In this document: one piece after another, positions 42,084 through 50,796 of the stretch | Layout of the letters: each line of letters opens with the position of its first letter | Numbering within the stretch: position 1 is the first letter of the stretch | NCBI GenBank assembly: GCA_934148535.1 | Contig: CAKPDF010000006.1 | Location: forward strand, 1-64,000 | Origin: an uncultured Bacilli bacterium | GTDB taxonomy: Bacteria; Bacillota_I; Bacilli_A; RF39; UBA660 | Direction of reading: 5' to 3' | Length of the DNA: 64,000 bases | The notes under the pieces: model-generated | What the model was told of the DNA's origin: nothing | Seen by the model: the letters and a program-made list of their open reading frames with translations, nothing else | Database searches by the model: none | Made by a program: the position numbers and the translations under genes

Positions 42084-42341
42084 ATGGATAAAATAATGTT
42101 TAAGCGTGTAGTTGATGAAGGTAGATGTATGATTGATACTGGTATGACTGTTAGAGAAATTGCTAATTTATTTGATGTTAGTAAAAGTACTGTGCATAAA
42201 GATTTGACAGATAGATTATATTTTATTGACATTAATATGTATAATGAAGTGTCAAAGATTTTACAGTATCATATGAATATTAGACATATTAGAGGAGGAG
42301 AATCTACAAGACGTAAATTTTTAGCAAAAAATACAAATTAA
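42084..42341 (+). CDS. spoIIID: Stage III sporulation transcriptional regulator SpoIIID
   Basis: 85 residues from the ATG behind AAGGGG. The helix-turn-helix is VREIANLFDVSKSTVHKDLT, and the C-terminal HIRGGESTRRKF basic tail matches the family's second DNA-binding part. SpoIIID turns mother-cell sigma-E genes on or off. It stands between spoIIQ and mbl as in Bacillus. An in-frame extension upstream would run into the spoIIQ terminator and is rejected. Confidence 0.95.
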   Translation: MDKIMFKRVVDEGRCMIDTGMTVREIANLFDVSKSTVHKDLTDRLYFIDINMYNEVSKILQYHMNIRHIRGGESTRRKFLAKNTN

Positions 42342-42395
42342 ATGTACTAAAATATGGTAATATATGTTAAAATATTGGTTAGGGATGGTGATGAC

Positions 42396-43391
42396 ATGTT
42401 TAACAAAGATATTGGAATAGATTTGGGTACGGCTAATGTACTTATTTATATAAAAGGACAAGGTATAGTGTTAAATGAACCTAGTGTTGTTGCAATAGAT
42501 GCTGATACAAAAAAACCTTTAGCAGTTGGACTTGAAGCTCATGAGATGTTGGGAAGAACTCCTGGTAAGGTTAAGGCTATTAAGCCTATGAAAGATGGTG
42601 TTATTGCAGATTTTGATACTACAGATATTATGCTTAATTATTTTATTAAAAAAGTAAATGGGAGAAGTTTCTTTTCTAGACCAAGAATATTAATTTGTTG
42701 TCCTTCTAATATTACACAAGTGGAAAAGAACGCTATTAGAGAAGCTGCTGAGAGAACTGGTGCTAAAAAAGTATTTTTGGAAGAGGAACCTAAGGTTGCT
42801 GCTATTGGAGCAGGTATGGATATTTCTAAACCTAGTGGTAATATGGTTATTGATATTGGTGGTGGTACTACAGATATTGCTATTTTATCTTTAGGTGGTA
42901 TTGTTAATAGTGCTTCTATTAGAGTGGCTGGTAATGCTTTTGATAATGCTATTGTTAAATATATTAAGGATAAATATAAATTGCTTGTTGGAGAAAGAAC
43001 TGCTGAGGATATAAAAATTACTATTGGAACTGTTTTTCCTGGTTCTAGAAATGAAAAGATGGAAGTTAGGGGTAGAGATTTAGTAACTGGTCTTCCTCAT
43101 TCTATTACTATTACTAGTGATGAAGTAGAGGAAGGATTAAGGGAGAGTGTTTATACTATAGTTCACGCTGCTAAGGGTATTTTGGAACAAACTCCTCCTG
43201 AACTATCTGCTGATATAATTGATAAAGGTATTGTTTTAACTGGTGGGGGAAGTATGGTTGATGGATTTAGTCAACTATTATCTCAAGAATTAAAGGTTCC
43301 TGTATTTATTGCGGAAAGTCCTTTGACTTGTGTTGCAGAGGGAACTGGTGTTCTTTTAGATAATCTTCATTTGGTTAATGGTAATATTTAA
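42396..43391 (+). CDS. mbl: MreB-like cell-shape protein Mbl
   Basis: 331 residues from the ATG behind GGGATGGTGATG. Actin-fold motifs: phosphate 1 DIGIDLGTANVLIYIKGQ, connector EEEPKVAAIGAG, phosphate 2 VIDIGGGTTDIAI and adenosine TGGGSMVDG. It polymerises at the membrane and guides side-wall synthesis. The assignment to mbl rather than mreB rests on its place after spoIIID. An extended reading from 42354 lacks a ribosome binding site. Confidence 0.95.
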   Translation: MFNKDIGIDLGTANVLIYIKGQGIVLNEPSVVAIDADTKKPLAVGLEAHEMLGRTPGKVKAIKPMKDGVIADFDTTDIMLNYFIKKVNGRSFFSRPRILICCPSNITQVEKNAIREAAERTGAKKVFLEEEPKVAAIGAGMDISKPSGNMVIDIGGGTTDIAILSLGGIVNSASIRVAGNAFDNAIVKYIKDKYKLLVGERTAEDIKITIGTVFPGSRNEKMEVRGRDLVTGLPHSITITSDEVEEGLRESVYTIVHAAKGILEQTPPELSADIIDKGIVLTGGGSMVDGFSQLLSQELKVPVFIAESPLTCVAEGTGVLLDNLHLVNGNI

Positions 43392-43434
43392 ATATTTTAT
43401 TTATTATTTATCTTGAAAATTTAGAATTTATAAA

Positions 43435-43468
43435 ACGTATTGTAATTGACTTTACAATATGTTTTTTT
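43435..43468 (+). terminator. Terminator after mbl
   Basis: ACGTATTGTAA / TTACAATATGT 11-bp stem with one G-T pair, then T6. Confidence 0.8.
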
Positions 43469-43555
43469 ATATAATTATTTTAATATGAGCATTTAAATTA
43501 ATGTTTTTAGAATAATAATGCTAATACTAAAATCTTGGATTGGCTTTTAATTTTA

Positions 43556-43584
43556 TTGCGTGTTATTTTATTTTTTGCTATAAT
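43556..43584 (+). promoter_or_regulatory. Promoter of the split phosphoesterase gene
   Basis: TTGCGT (43556-43561), 17-base spacer, TATAAT (43579-43584). The stretch 43469-43555 shows nothing else. Confidence 0.6.
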
Positions 43585-43621
43585 TAACTAAAGATAGTGT
43601 TGAAAGGGATGCATTTGAACT

Positions 43622-44344
43622 ATGAATAAAAACGATTATATTAAATATATAGATGTAAATGATAAATATATAAATAAGAATAAGGAAAAAATTGATATAA
43701 ATAAGGATAAGGAAAAAATTGATATAAATAAGGATATATCTATGTATAAAAAATATACAAAAAATAATATTTTTGAAAAGATAGAAACGAGTAATTATAA
43801 ATCTAAATCTCAACAAGAACAACTTGAAATATTACAAGCTTATGTTGGTGTAGTTTTAAAGAAATCTGATGTAAATTCAGATGATATGAAACTTATCAAA
43901 AGAATATTTGATTTTTCTAGTTATAGAAGAGGTTTGTTAGATAAATCTTTTGTTATTATTGATTTCTTTAAAAAATGTGAAATTGATTTGTCTGCTTTTT
44001 TGTTTTATGGTGTTAATACTAATACATATAAAGATACTTGGGGTGATATGTTACTTTATACAGTAAATGGTAGTGATTCAATAAGTTTTATTTCAAAAAT
44101 ATGGTCTTATTTTAGAGATAATTATTTTAATCCTAAAAATAAAAATCAAAATGTTGTTTCTTTTATAAATTTTTTAGATACTTATAGAAATTATGGTAGT
44201 TTACTTAAAGGTGTAATGAAAGATTATCCTAGCAAAATACCGGATGATATTAAGGATGTACTTGATAATGTTTTTAATGTAAATAATATAATTAATTTAT
44301 TCAGGAGCAAAAAAAGTTTGAAGTTGGTAGTAAAAAAAATTTAG
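43622..44344 (+). CDS. N-terminal part of a large phosphoesterase protein, frameshifted
   Basis: 240 residues read before a stop at 44342. The true gene appears to run to 46143: in the frame of the downstream part the sequence stays open from about 44314 (KFEVGSKKNLEYFREAQKIV), and the two frames join if the A7 run at 44309-44315 had one more A. Residues 17-37 hold a perfect 27-bp tandem duplication (KEKIDINKD twice, 43682-43735). No recognised domain in this part. AAAGGGATG precedes the ATG. Confidence 0.75.
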   Translation: MNKNDYIKYIDVNDKYINKNKEKIDINKDKEKIDINKDISMYKKYTKNNIFEKIETSNYKSKSQQEQLEILQAYVGVVLKKSDVNSDDMKLIKRIFDFSSYRRGLLDKSFVIIDFFKKCEIDLSAFLFYGVNTNTYKDTWGDMLLYTVNGSDSISFISKIWSYFRDNYFNPKNKNQNVVSFINFLDTYRNYGSLLKGVMKDYPSKIPDDIKDVLDNVFNVNNIINLFRSKKSLKLVVKKI

Positions 44345-44457
44345 AGTATTTTAGAGAAGCTCAGAAGATAGTTGATAATTTTTTTATAGATTTTCTAATT
44401 GAAATAGACGATTTAAATTTAAAAAAAATATATATTGGTGATTTATTCTTTTTTCAA

Positions 44458-46143
44458 ATGTCTCTTAAAACTATGATTGAAAGATATGGTAATAGTGAAA
44501 AACTTATGCTTTTACAATTTAATAATAAGAATAATCCTTATATTGTAAAACTTATAGAAAATATTATGGTTATGACTAGTTTTATAGAATCAATTTTAAG
44601 CATAGATAATGTAGAAGATTTTAATTCTCTTTTAAGAAAGTTTAGATCTGATAATAAATATTTATTTAACGTTAGAAAAATGCTATCAAAATATGATAAA
44701 ATGATGGTTGAGTTATATGAGTTAGAATCTAATTATAATTTAACTAATATTCAGATGGTTAGTGAAGGTGGTAAAGCGAATGGTCAATATATAAGAAAAG
44801 ATATTGATACTTCTAAAGGAAGGGTAAAGACATTGGATCTTTCAAAATGTAAGTATGTTTTGTATGCTCATGTTGTTGGTTCTGGTGAAACAATTGATGA
44901 ATTAGTTAATGGTAAGGATGATGAAAATAAAGTGTTTATAAGTTTATCTCCTATAAGTCATCGAAATGAAGTCTTTTATACAAAACCTAAAAAGAAAATG
45001 ATTTTGGCATATGATTTTATACCCGAGGGAAATTACGTGCTAGGTTCTAATGTTAATGTGGGTTCAAATCATGTAATAAGACAAAATTCTGCAGATTTTG
45101 TGTCTCAGATTGATTATAAACAATTAGGAATATTAGAAACAAGTATGGCTTTTTTTAATCCTTATGCTTCCCGTTATTTTAATGCTGAAACAGTTTCTTT
45201 AAGAGAAGGATTAAAGCCATGTGGTATAATTGTTCCTAAAGATAGGCAATTAACTGAACAAGAAGTATATTATAGTATTTTGTATGATTTACCAATAATA
45301 TATACACAGAAGCAAGAGACGAGTATTAGAAATCCTATTGATATAGATTATGATAAGGAAAAATGTAGTAGTATATCTTATGATAATACTACATTGTCTA
45401 AAATTAGTTCTGAACAGATAGATACTCAATTATTGAAACAGTCTAAATCACATAAAATTGGAGTTTTGACAGATATACATGGAATGTATGAACCAACTTT
45501 AGCAATACTTGAGGATATGAGAAGAAAGGGAATTACAGAAATATATTCTTTGGGCGATAATATTGGTTTTGGTCCTAATCCACATGAAGTAATGGAATTA
45601 CTTAGAAAATATAATGTTAAGAGTGTTTATGGTAATCATGAAATATACGCTATTGATGGGATGGAGGCTTTAAAAGATCATTTGGCATCTATTTCAAAAT
45701 CTAGTATTGCAGGTGATAAAAAAAGAACTGAATGGACTAGAGCTCAACTAACTGAGCAAGATATTGAAGATATAATGAAGTATCAAAGTAAAATTGTTTT
45801 AGAGCGAAATGGTAAAAAGATAACTTTAGTTCACAGTAGAAAAGAAGATATTTATGAGTTAAACGGTCATTTTGTTAAACCTGAAATAGATGATGATTCT
45901 ATTGTTATTGAAGGACATGATCATTTTGAAAAACAACAAAGTGATGGAATTAAATTAAGAGCGGCTGGTATGGGATTTGATGAAAGTGATTATGGAAAAG
46001 CAAGATATTTGGTTATTGAGGAAGATGGAAGTTTCAATACTTATTCAGTTAATTATAATATTGCAAATTTTAAAGAGAGTGTAAATGAGTCTTCAATGGA
46101 TGATGAAATAAGAAGTACTATAGATAGGTTTGTAAGGAGATAA
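44458..46143 (+). CDS. C-terminal part of the same protein, metallophosphoesterase domain
   Basis: 561 residues from ATG 44458 are open, but no ribosome binding site precedes it and coding sequence continues upstream to the frameshift. Residues about 130-300 form an unrecognised conserved block (SLSPISHRNEVFY, SLREGLKPCGIIVP). From about 340 a calcineurin-like phosphoesterase follows: LTDIHGMYEP, SLGDNIGFGPNP, YGNHEIYAID, LVHSRK and EGHDHFEK. All metal-binding positions appear present. Whole protein about 840 residues if the shift is corrected. Substrate unknown. Confidence 0.82.
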   Translation: MSLKTMIERYGNSEKLMLLQFNNKNNPYIVKLIENIMVMTSFIESILSIDNVEDFNSLLRKFRSDNKYLFNVRKMLSKYDKMMVELYELESNYNLTNIQMVSEGGKANGQYIRKDIDTSKGRVKTLDLSKCKYVLYAHVVGSGETIDELVNGKDDENKVFISLSPISHRNEVFYTKPKKKMILAYDFIPEGNYVLGSNVNVGSNHVIRQNSADFVSQIDYKQLGILETSMAFFNPYASRYFNAETVSLREGLKPCGIIVPKDRQLTEQEVYYSILYDLPIIYTQKQETSIRNPIDIDYDKEKCSSISYDNTTLSKISSEQIDTQLLKQSKSHKIGVLTDIHGMYEPTLAILEDMRRKGITEIYSLGDNIGFGPNPHEVMELLRKYNVKSVYGNHEIYAIDGMEALKDHLASISKSSIAGDKKRTEWTRAQLTEQDIEDIMKYQSKIVLERNGKKITLVHSRKEDIYELNGHFVKPEIDDDSIVIEGHDHFEKQQSDGIKLRAAGMGFDESDYGKARYLVIEEDGSFNTYSVNYNIANFKESVNESSMDDEIRSTIDRFVRR

Positions 46144-46145
46144 TT

Positions 46146-46328
46146 ATGGAATTATATAATAAAGAAGAATTAGATACTTTAAAAGATTTTATTGAGCAGG
46201 TGGATAAAAAAGGTATATTTAAAGATACATTAGAGAGTATTAATAATTGTGTTCAATTATTGGATGATGATAATATTGATGAAGAAAATGATAAGTTAGA
46301 AAATAATATTGATGATGTGAAAAAATAG
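46146..46328 (+). CDS. Small acidic protein after the phosphoesterase
   Basis: 60 residues, strongly acidic, predicted helical (LDTLKDFIEQVDKKGIF). AGGAGATAATT precedes the ATG, which lies two bases after the upstream stop, so it is coupled to it. No family recognised. It may be a partner or antagonist of the phosphoesterase. Followed by a terminator. Confidence 0.65.
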   Translation: MELYNKEELDTLKDFIEQVDKKGIFKDTLESINNCVQLLDDDNIDEENDKLENNIDDVKK

Positions 46329-46352
46329 AGGAATTTTGTTTCCTCTATTTAA
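46323..46352. terminator. Terminator shared by converging genes
   Basis: AAATAGAGGAA / TTCCTCTATTT stem with a six-base loop, overlapping the stop of the small protein gene and the end of the CoA-transferase remnant. Confidence 0.75.
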
Positions 46353-46946
46353 ATTTTTCTTCTAAGTTTAATTTGTCATTAATGAATAAATTTGGATTCA
46401 TTAATTTTAAGTTTTCAGATATAATTGGTCTAAATTCCATTTGATTAATTATATCTTTTTCTATGTCTATTCCTGGGGCTACTTCGGTAAGTGTTAATAA
46501 TCCTTCATCATTTACTTTGAATACTGCTCTTTCTGTTATGTATAGTACTTCTTGTTTTATTTTTTAGAATATTTAGAAGCATAAGTTATTTGACTAATTT
46601 GTTTTTTAAATTTTTTAATTTGTCCTTCTTCTAGGATTTTTAGTTTACTTTCTTTAATTTCTACTTTTAATCCTTTAGCAGTAAATGTACCTATGAATAT
46701 TACTTTTTTACTGCATTGAGTTATATTTATAAATCCTCCAGGTCCTGTGGATCTTGAATTTATTTTTGATACATTTACATTACCATATTTATCTGTTTCT
46801 GCTAATTCTGAGACTGCTACATCTATTATTCCTCCATCATATAAATCAAATATGTCACAGGTAGAGTAGAGTGAAATTGGATTTATTGCTGCTCCAAAAA
46901 GACTTCCATATACTGGTACTCTTCCAAATACTCCTGTTTCTATTGA
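46345..46946 (-). pseudogene. 3' remnant of an acyl-CoA:carboxylate CoA-transferase
   Basis: From about 46946 to 46345 the minus strand encodes the C-terminal third of a YdiF-type CoA-transferase: FGAAINPISLYS, FDLYDGGIIDVAVSELA, DKYGNVNVSKI, GPGGFINITQ and later ITERAVFKVNDEG and LTEVAPGIDIEKD. The first about 300-370 residues, including the catalytic Glu region, are absent. A second lesion is a lost A in the A6 run at 46560-46565, which ends the first frame with SKYSKK. No promoter or start context is seen. Dead gene. Confidence 0.85.
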
Positions 46947-47438
46947 TATGTATTTGTTGGTGGAGGTGTTAGTCAAGCTGCTATTCAAGCTTTTGTTTGT
47001 ATTGGTATGGGATGTGTTTTCTATGTTTTGATTGATAAATTAAAAGATAAGAAATTTTCTAATATGACAAAACTTGTTTTAACAATTGTTAATTTATTCT
47101 GCTCTTGTGTAGTTATATATCACATGGTTATTGGATCAGGTTTAACATTTGCTACTATTAATGGTTTATGTATAATATTTATATTCTTGACTTTATTAAA
47201 TCAAGATTATCTTACTAAATTCTTAAATACTCCTATTTGGAAATATCCTGGTGAGATGGCATTATATATTTATATGTTACATTATCCTATTATTGGTATG
47301 TTACGTAAATCTCTTAATTTAAGTAATTTACATGAAATTTGTATTATTACTTATTGTATAACAATACTTTTATCTCTTATTCTAATGGTAGTTATGGATT
47401 ATATAATAACTCCTAAATTAAATAAGAAAAAGGCATAA
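46947..47438 (+). pseudogene. 3' remnant of a membrane acyltransferase (acyltransferase-3 type)
   Basis: An open frame from 46947 (first ATG at 47007, 143 residues) encodes about four membrane helices. It ends like acyltransferase-3 proteins, with WKYPGEMALYIYMLHYPIIG followed by a last helix and a KLNKKKA tail. The N-terminal 200 or more residues with the catalytic His are missing. It begins exactly where the minus-strand CoA-transferase remnant begins. No ribosome binding site before the ATG. Likely non-functional. Confidence 0.75.
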
Positions 47439-47461
47439 TTATAATATTTTGTATGTAAAAA

Positions 47462-47493
47462 AAGAATTCTAGTTTTGTTACTAGGATTCTTTT
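47462..47493. terminator. Bidirectional terminator
   Basis: AAGAATTCTAG / CTAGGATTCTT with a G-T pair; T7 on the minus side and T4 on the plus side. It serves the thioredoxin-like gene and the acyltransferase remnant. Confidence 0.75.
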
Positions 47494-47927
47494 ATGTATT
47501 CATATTTTTTTAAAGCTTCTATAACATTTGTTTTGGAAGCAGTACCTACTAATCTACTCATTAGGCTTATTTCTTTTCCTTCTTTAAAGAAGAATGTAGT
47601 AGGAGTTCCACCGTCAAAGTTTAGGGTATTTAATATTTCTTTTATTTTATCTTCATCATATTTATCATAATCTAAGTAATATATTGTTACTTTGTTTTTC
47701 TTTGTTACTTCTTTTAGTATTGGTTTATATTCAGCACAATGTGAACAAGTGGTTTGGCTTAATACTAATACAAAGTCTTCTTTTTTATTTATTTTCTTTT
47801 CTATATCATTCCAAGTTATTTCTTTAAGTTCTCCTTTATAGTTTTGATTATTTATTAATAGAAATATTATTATACTTATTAATAATATTATTGCAATTAT
47901 TAAAATTATATTATTTTTTTTATTCAT
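47481..47927 (-). CDS. Membrane-anchored thioredoxin-like protein
   Basis: 148 residues: N-terminal membrane helix (about 6-26), then a thioredoxin fold with active-site TTCSHCAEYKP (CxxC with Ser-His between) and the cis-Pro in GGTPTTFFF. It probably acts outside the membrane as a disulfide reductase or oxidase; the client is unknown. CGAGGTG precedes the ATG. The first 17 codons and the upstream region are part of the 136-bp duplication made by the neighbouring IS, but this copy is intact. Confidence 0.9.
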   Translation of the reverse strand: MNKKNNIILIIAIILLISIIIFLLINNQNYKGELKEITWNDIEKKINKKEDFVLVLSQTTCSHCAEYKPILKEVTKKNKVTIYYLDYDKYDEDKIKEILNTLNFDGGTPTTFFFKEGKEISLMSRLVGTASKTNVIEALKKYEYIKES

Positions 47928-48011
47928 TTTTTACACCTCGTATAATATGATAACATTTTTTTTATAAAATTACAAAAAAAACTTTTAATTTCTTAAAAAA
48001 AATGTTATTAT
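47876..48011 (+). repeat. 136-bp direct repeat, left copy (IS target duplication)
   Basis: Identical to 49966-50101. It contains the first 17 codons and the promoter region of the thioredoxin-like gene. Flanks a complete IS1634-like element. Confidence 0.92.
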
Positions 48012-48136
48012 CCCTAGTTTGACAGTTATAACATAAAAATTGTCTCTAGATATTGAAAAATCTAGTTTTTTTATCATTTTATACTTGCGTATGTATTCGT
48101 GTGTATGGTATAATATATTCAGTTAGAAGGTATAAA

Positions 48137-49867
48137 ATGAGATTACATATTAGAACTATAAATAATTATTCGTATTATTCAATTATAAAAGACTATACTA
48201 ATATAAATGGAAAAAGGTCAACTAAAATATTTGAAAAACTTGGTAATCAACAACAAGTTGAAAATAGATTTGGTAAGGATAATACAATTGAAAAAATTAA
48301 AATATATATAAATGAATTAAATTCTAAAGATAAAAGCGAATTAATAAAATTAGAACTTAATTCTGCTAGAAGAATAAATAAAGAAAAAAGAAATTTCAAT
48401 ATTGGATATTTATTCTTAAAAAAATTATATAATGATTTAAAAATCAAAGATATTTGTAATCAAGTTCAATCTCAATATAAATTTGAATTTGATTTAAATG
48501 AAGTTTTATCTTATTTGGTTTTTGCTAGAATTATTTATCCTTCTTCTAAGTTAGAAACATTTAAACAATGTCAAAATTTTATTGAACAACCTGATTTTAA
48601 ACTTCATGATGAATATAGAGTTTTAAGCTATATAGCTAATAAAATAGACTTTATTCAAGAAAACTTATTTGTTAATAGTAAAAATGTAATCAAAAGAAAT
48701 TCTAAAGTAATTTATTATGATTGTACTAACTATTTTTTTGATATCGATGAAGAAGATGATTTAAGAAAATATGGTATTTCTAAAGAACATAGACCTAATC
48801 CAATTGTTGGTATGGGTTTATTCATGGATGGTGATGGTATTCCTTTATCATTTAATATTTATCCAGGTAATCAAAACGAACAAAAAACTTTAATACCTGA
48901 AGAATCTAAAATTATAAATAATTTTAAATTAGATAATACTAAAATTATCCTTTGTACCGATGCAGGACTTGCTTCAGATGAAATCAAAAATTATAACATA
49001 AAAGATGGTCGTGGTTTTGTTATTACTCAATCTCTAAAAAGACTAAAGGACGAATATAAAGAAAAAGTATTTGACAAAAAAGAATGGAGACTTCCTGGTG
49101 ATTTAAAGCATCTTTATAATTTAGAAGAAATAGAAAATAATGAAATTTTAAAAGAAAAATATTATGATTCATTATTTTATAAGATTATTGAAACCGAAAC
49201 TAAATCTGTTAAACAAGATACTATTGTTACTTTCTGCTTTAAATATTTTGACTATAATAGAAATATTAGAAACAGTCAAATTGAAAGAGCCAAGAAAAAT
49301 ATAAATTCAAACAATGTAACTAGAAAAGGCAAAAATCAAAATGATCCTAATAGATTTATTGAAGAAGTAAGTTCCACTTCTGATGGTGTGGTAGCCAATG
49401 AGAAAACATATTCAATAAATGAAGATTTAATCAAAGAAGAAGAAAAATACGATGGTTATTATGCTTTATCTACTAATCTTATTGGGAATGTTGATGATAT
49501 ATTAAAAATAACTAAAGGTAGATGGGAAATTGAAGAATCATTTAGAATAATGAAAGCTGATTTTCTAGCTAGACCTGTTAATCTATCTCGTGAAGATAGA
49601 ATTAAAGCACACTTTATGACTTGTTTTATTGCTTTATTGATATATAGAATATTAGAAAAAAAATTAGATTATAAATATACTACGAGGGAAATACTTGATA
49701 CTTTAAGAAATATGAACGTAACCGAGTTAAAAGGAAACGGCTATATTCCATCATATGAAAGAACAGATATAACTGATTTTATACATGAAAAATATAATTT
49801 TTACAGTGATACAGAAATAATAACTTATAAAAAAATCAAAAAAATTTTTAATACAATTTCAAAATAA
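48137..49867 (+). CDS. IS1634-family DDE transposase
   Basis: 576 residues from ATG 48137 behind AGAAGG; an in-frame start 84 bases earlier lacks a ribosome binding site. The catalytic triad is visible: Asp in VIYYDCTNYFF (about 200), Asp in LCTDAGLASDE (about 275) and Glu in GRWEIEESFRIMKADF (about 470). An insertion domain lies between the second Asp and the Glu. No frameshift or stop, so it is probably active. Terminator downstream at 49898. Confidence 0.94.
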   Translation: MRLHIRTINNYSYYSIIKDYTNINGKRSTKIFEKLGNQQQVENRFGKDNTIEKIKIYINELNSKDKSELIKLELNSARRINKEKRNFNIGYLFLKKLYNDLKIKDICNQVQSQYKFEFDLNEVLSYLVFARIIYPSSKLETFKQCQNFIEQPDFKLHDEYRVLSYIANKIDFIQENLFVNSKNVIKRNSKVIYYDCTNYFFDIDEEDDLRKYGISKEHRPNPIVGMGLFMDGDGIPLSFNIYPGNQNEQKTLIPEESKIINNFKLDNTKIILCTDAGLASDEIKNYNIKDGRGFVITQSLKRLKDEYKEKVFDKKEWRLPGDLKHLYNLEEIENNEILKEKYYDSLFYKIIETETKSVKQDTIVTFCFKYFDYNRNIRNSQIERAKKNINSNNVTRKGKNQNDPNRFIEEVSSTSDGVVANEKTYSINEDLIKEEEKYDGYYALSTNLIGNVDDILKITKGRWEIEESFRIMKADFLARPVNLSREDRIKAHFMTCFIALLIYRILEKKLDYKYTTREILDTLRNMNVTELKGNGYIPSYERTDITDFIHEKYNFYSDTEIITYKKIKKIFNTISK

Positions 49868-49897
49868 AAAAACACACGCACTTTTTTTAACAAAATA

Positions 49898-49940
49898 AAA
49901 CTCCATTAACCCTTTAAATATAAGGTATTTGGAGTTTTTT
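49898..49940 (+). terminator. Terminator at the 3' end of the IS
   Basis: AAACTCCA / TGGAGTTT outer stem with an inner CCTT/AAGG pair, then T-rich. Confidence 0.65.
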
Positions 49941-49965
49941 ATATTCAACAACTGTCAAAGTCAGG

Positions 49966-50101
49966 TTATTAATAATATTATTGCAATTATTAAAATTATA
50001 TTATTTTTTTTATTCATTTTTTACACCTCGTATAATATGATAACATTTTTTTTATAAAATTACAAAAAAAACTTTTAATTTCTTAAAAAAAATGTTATTA
50101 T
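49966..50101 (+). repeat. 136-bp direct repeat, right copy
   Basis: Identical to 47876-48011. On the minus strand it carries a truncated start (17 codons) of the thioredoxin-like gene. On the plus strand it keeps the original sequence upstream of the pilus operon, so that operon did not lose its control region. Confidence 0.92.
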
Positions 50102-50130
50102 TATTATGAGTAAAAATAGGAGGTACGCTA

Positions 50131-50796
50131 ATGAAATATAAATATTATTTGTTAATTATTATTACTTTTATGTTATCTCTGATGAATAATGTATATGCAG
50201 AAGATTGTGATAGCACTGATATTAAAAGACTTAGAGTACTTGCTAATGATGTGGATATTAGTTATGAATATAATGATGATATATATGATAACGATGGTTT
50301 TAAAATATATGATACATATAAGATAGTTGTTAGTAATTTGTCTGATGAGTTATATGTAATAGAAAGTAAGACTAATTTAGATTTAAGAAGTTATTCAGTA
50401 GTTGATGGTAGTATAACTATTGATAGATTATATAGTGGTAAGAAAAATTTTAAAATATATTCTAAAAATTGTAGTAATAAGATGCTTAGAAATTATAGTG
50501 TTAATTTGCCAAAATTTAATAATTATTTTACTGATCCTAATTGCGAGGGACATGAAAATTTAGATATATGTCAGAAATTTTATGATAGTTCAAATGTTGA
50601 TTATTATGAATTTATGGAAATGATTAATAATAGTGATAATAAAGATGCTGATGATAATAAGTCTAAAGATGAAAATAAATATATTAAATTTATAAAAGAT
50701 AATTATATTTATATTTCTATTGGTGGTGGAGTATTAATAATAATTATTATTGTATTAATTATACTAAGGCATAAGAAAAGAGGTGCTTTAGAATGA
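50131..50796 (+). CDS. Secreted, C-terminally membrane-anchored protein heading the pilus operon
   Basis: 221 residues. Signal peptide at 1-23 (LMNNVYAED), an outer domain with several Cys (EDCDSTD, KNCSNK, PNCEGHENLDICQ), an acidic linker and a C-terminal membrane helix (about 193-215) with a KKRG tail. Unrecognised family. AGGAGG precedes the ATG. The stop overlaps the next start by four bases (ATGA), the first of a series of couplings that tie nine genes to the Tad-like pilus. Confidence 0.75.
   Translation: MKYKYYLLIIITFMLSLMNNVYAEDCDSTDIKRLRVLANDVDISYEYNDDIYDNDGFKIYDTYKIVVSNLSDELYVIESKTNLDLRSYSVVDGSITIDRLYSGKKNFKIYSKNCSNKMLRNYSVNLPKFNNYFTDPNCEGHENLDICQKFYDSSNVDYYEFMEMINNSDNKDADDNKSKDENKYIKFIKDNYIYISIGGGVLIIIIIVLIILRHKKRGALE

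Larger units (their letters stand above)
48012..49965 (+). mobile_element. IS1634-family insertion sequence
   Basis: 1954 bp between the two 136-bp repeats. Imperfect inverted ends: the left begins CCCTAGTTTGACAGTT and the right, reversed, begins CCTGACTTTGACAGTT, sharing TTTGACAGTT. It holds one transposase gene in one frame and a 3' terminator hairpin. IS1634 of Mycoplasma mycoides is known for unusually long target duplications (tens to hundreds of bases), which this matches. The identity of the repeats indicates a recent insertion. Confidence 0.9.

Noticed and set aside
43568..43822. Minus-strand open frame of 84 codons rich in Ile/Phe/Tyr
   Set aside because: It is the complement of the A-rich start of the phosphoesterase gene, with no ribosome binding site and low-complexity composition.
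47876..48011. 136-bp repeats as the ends of the mobile element itself
   Set aside because: They contain the thioredoxin gene's own start and the pilus operon's upstream sequence, so they are host DNA duplicated at the target. The element's inverted ends lie just inside them.
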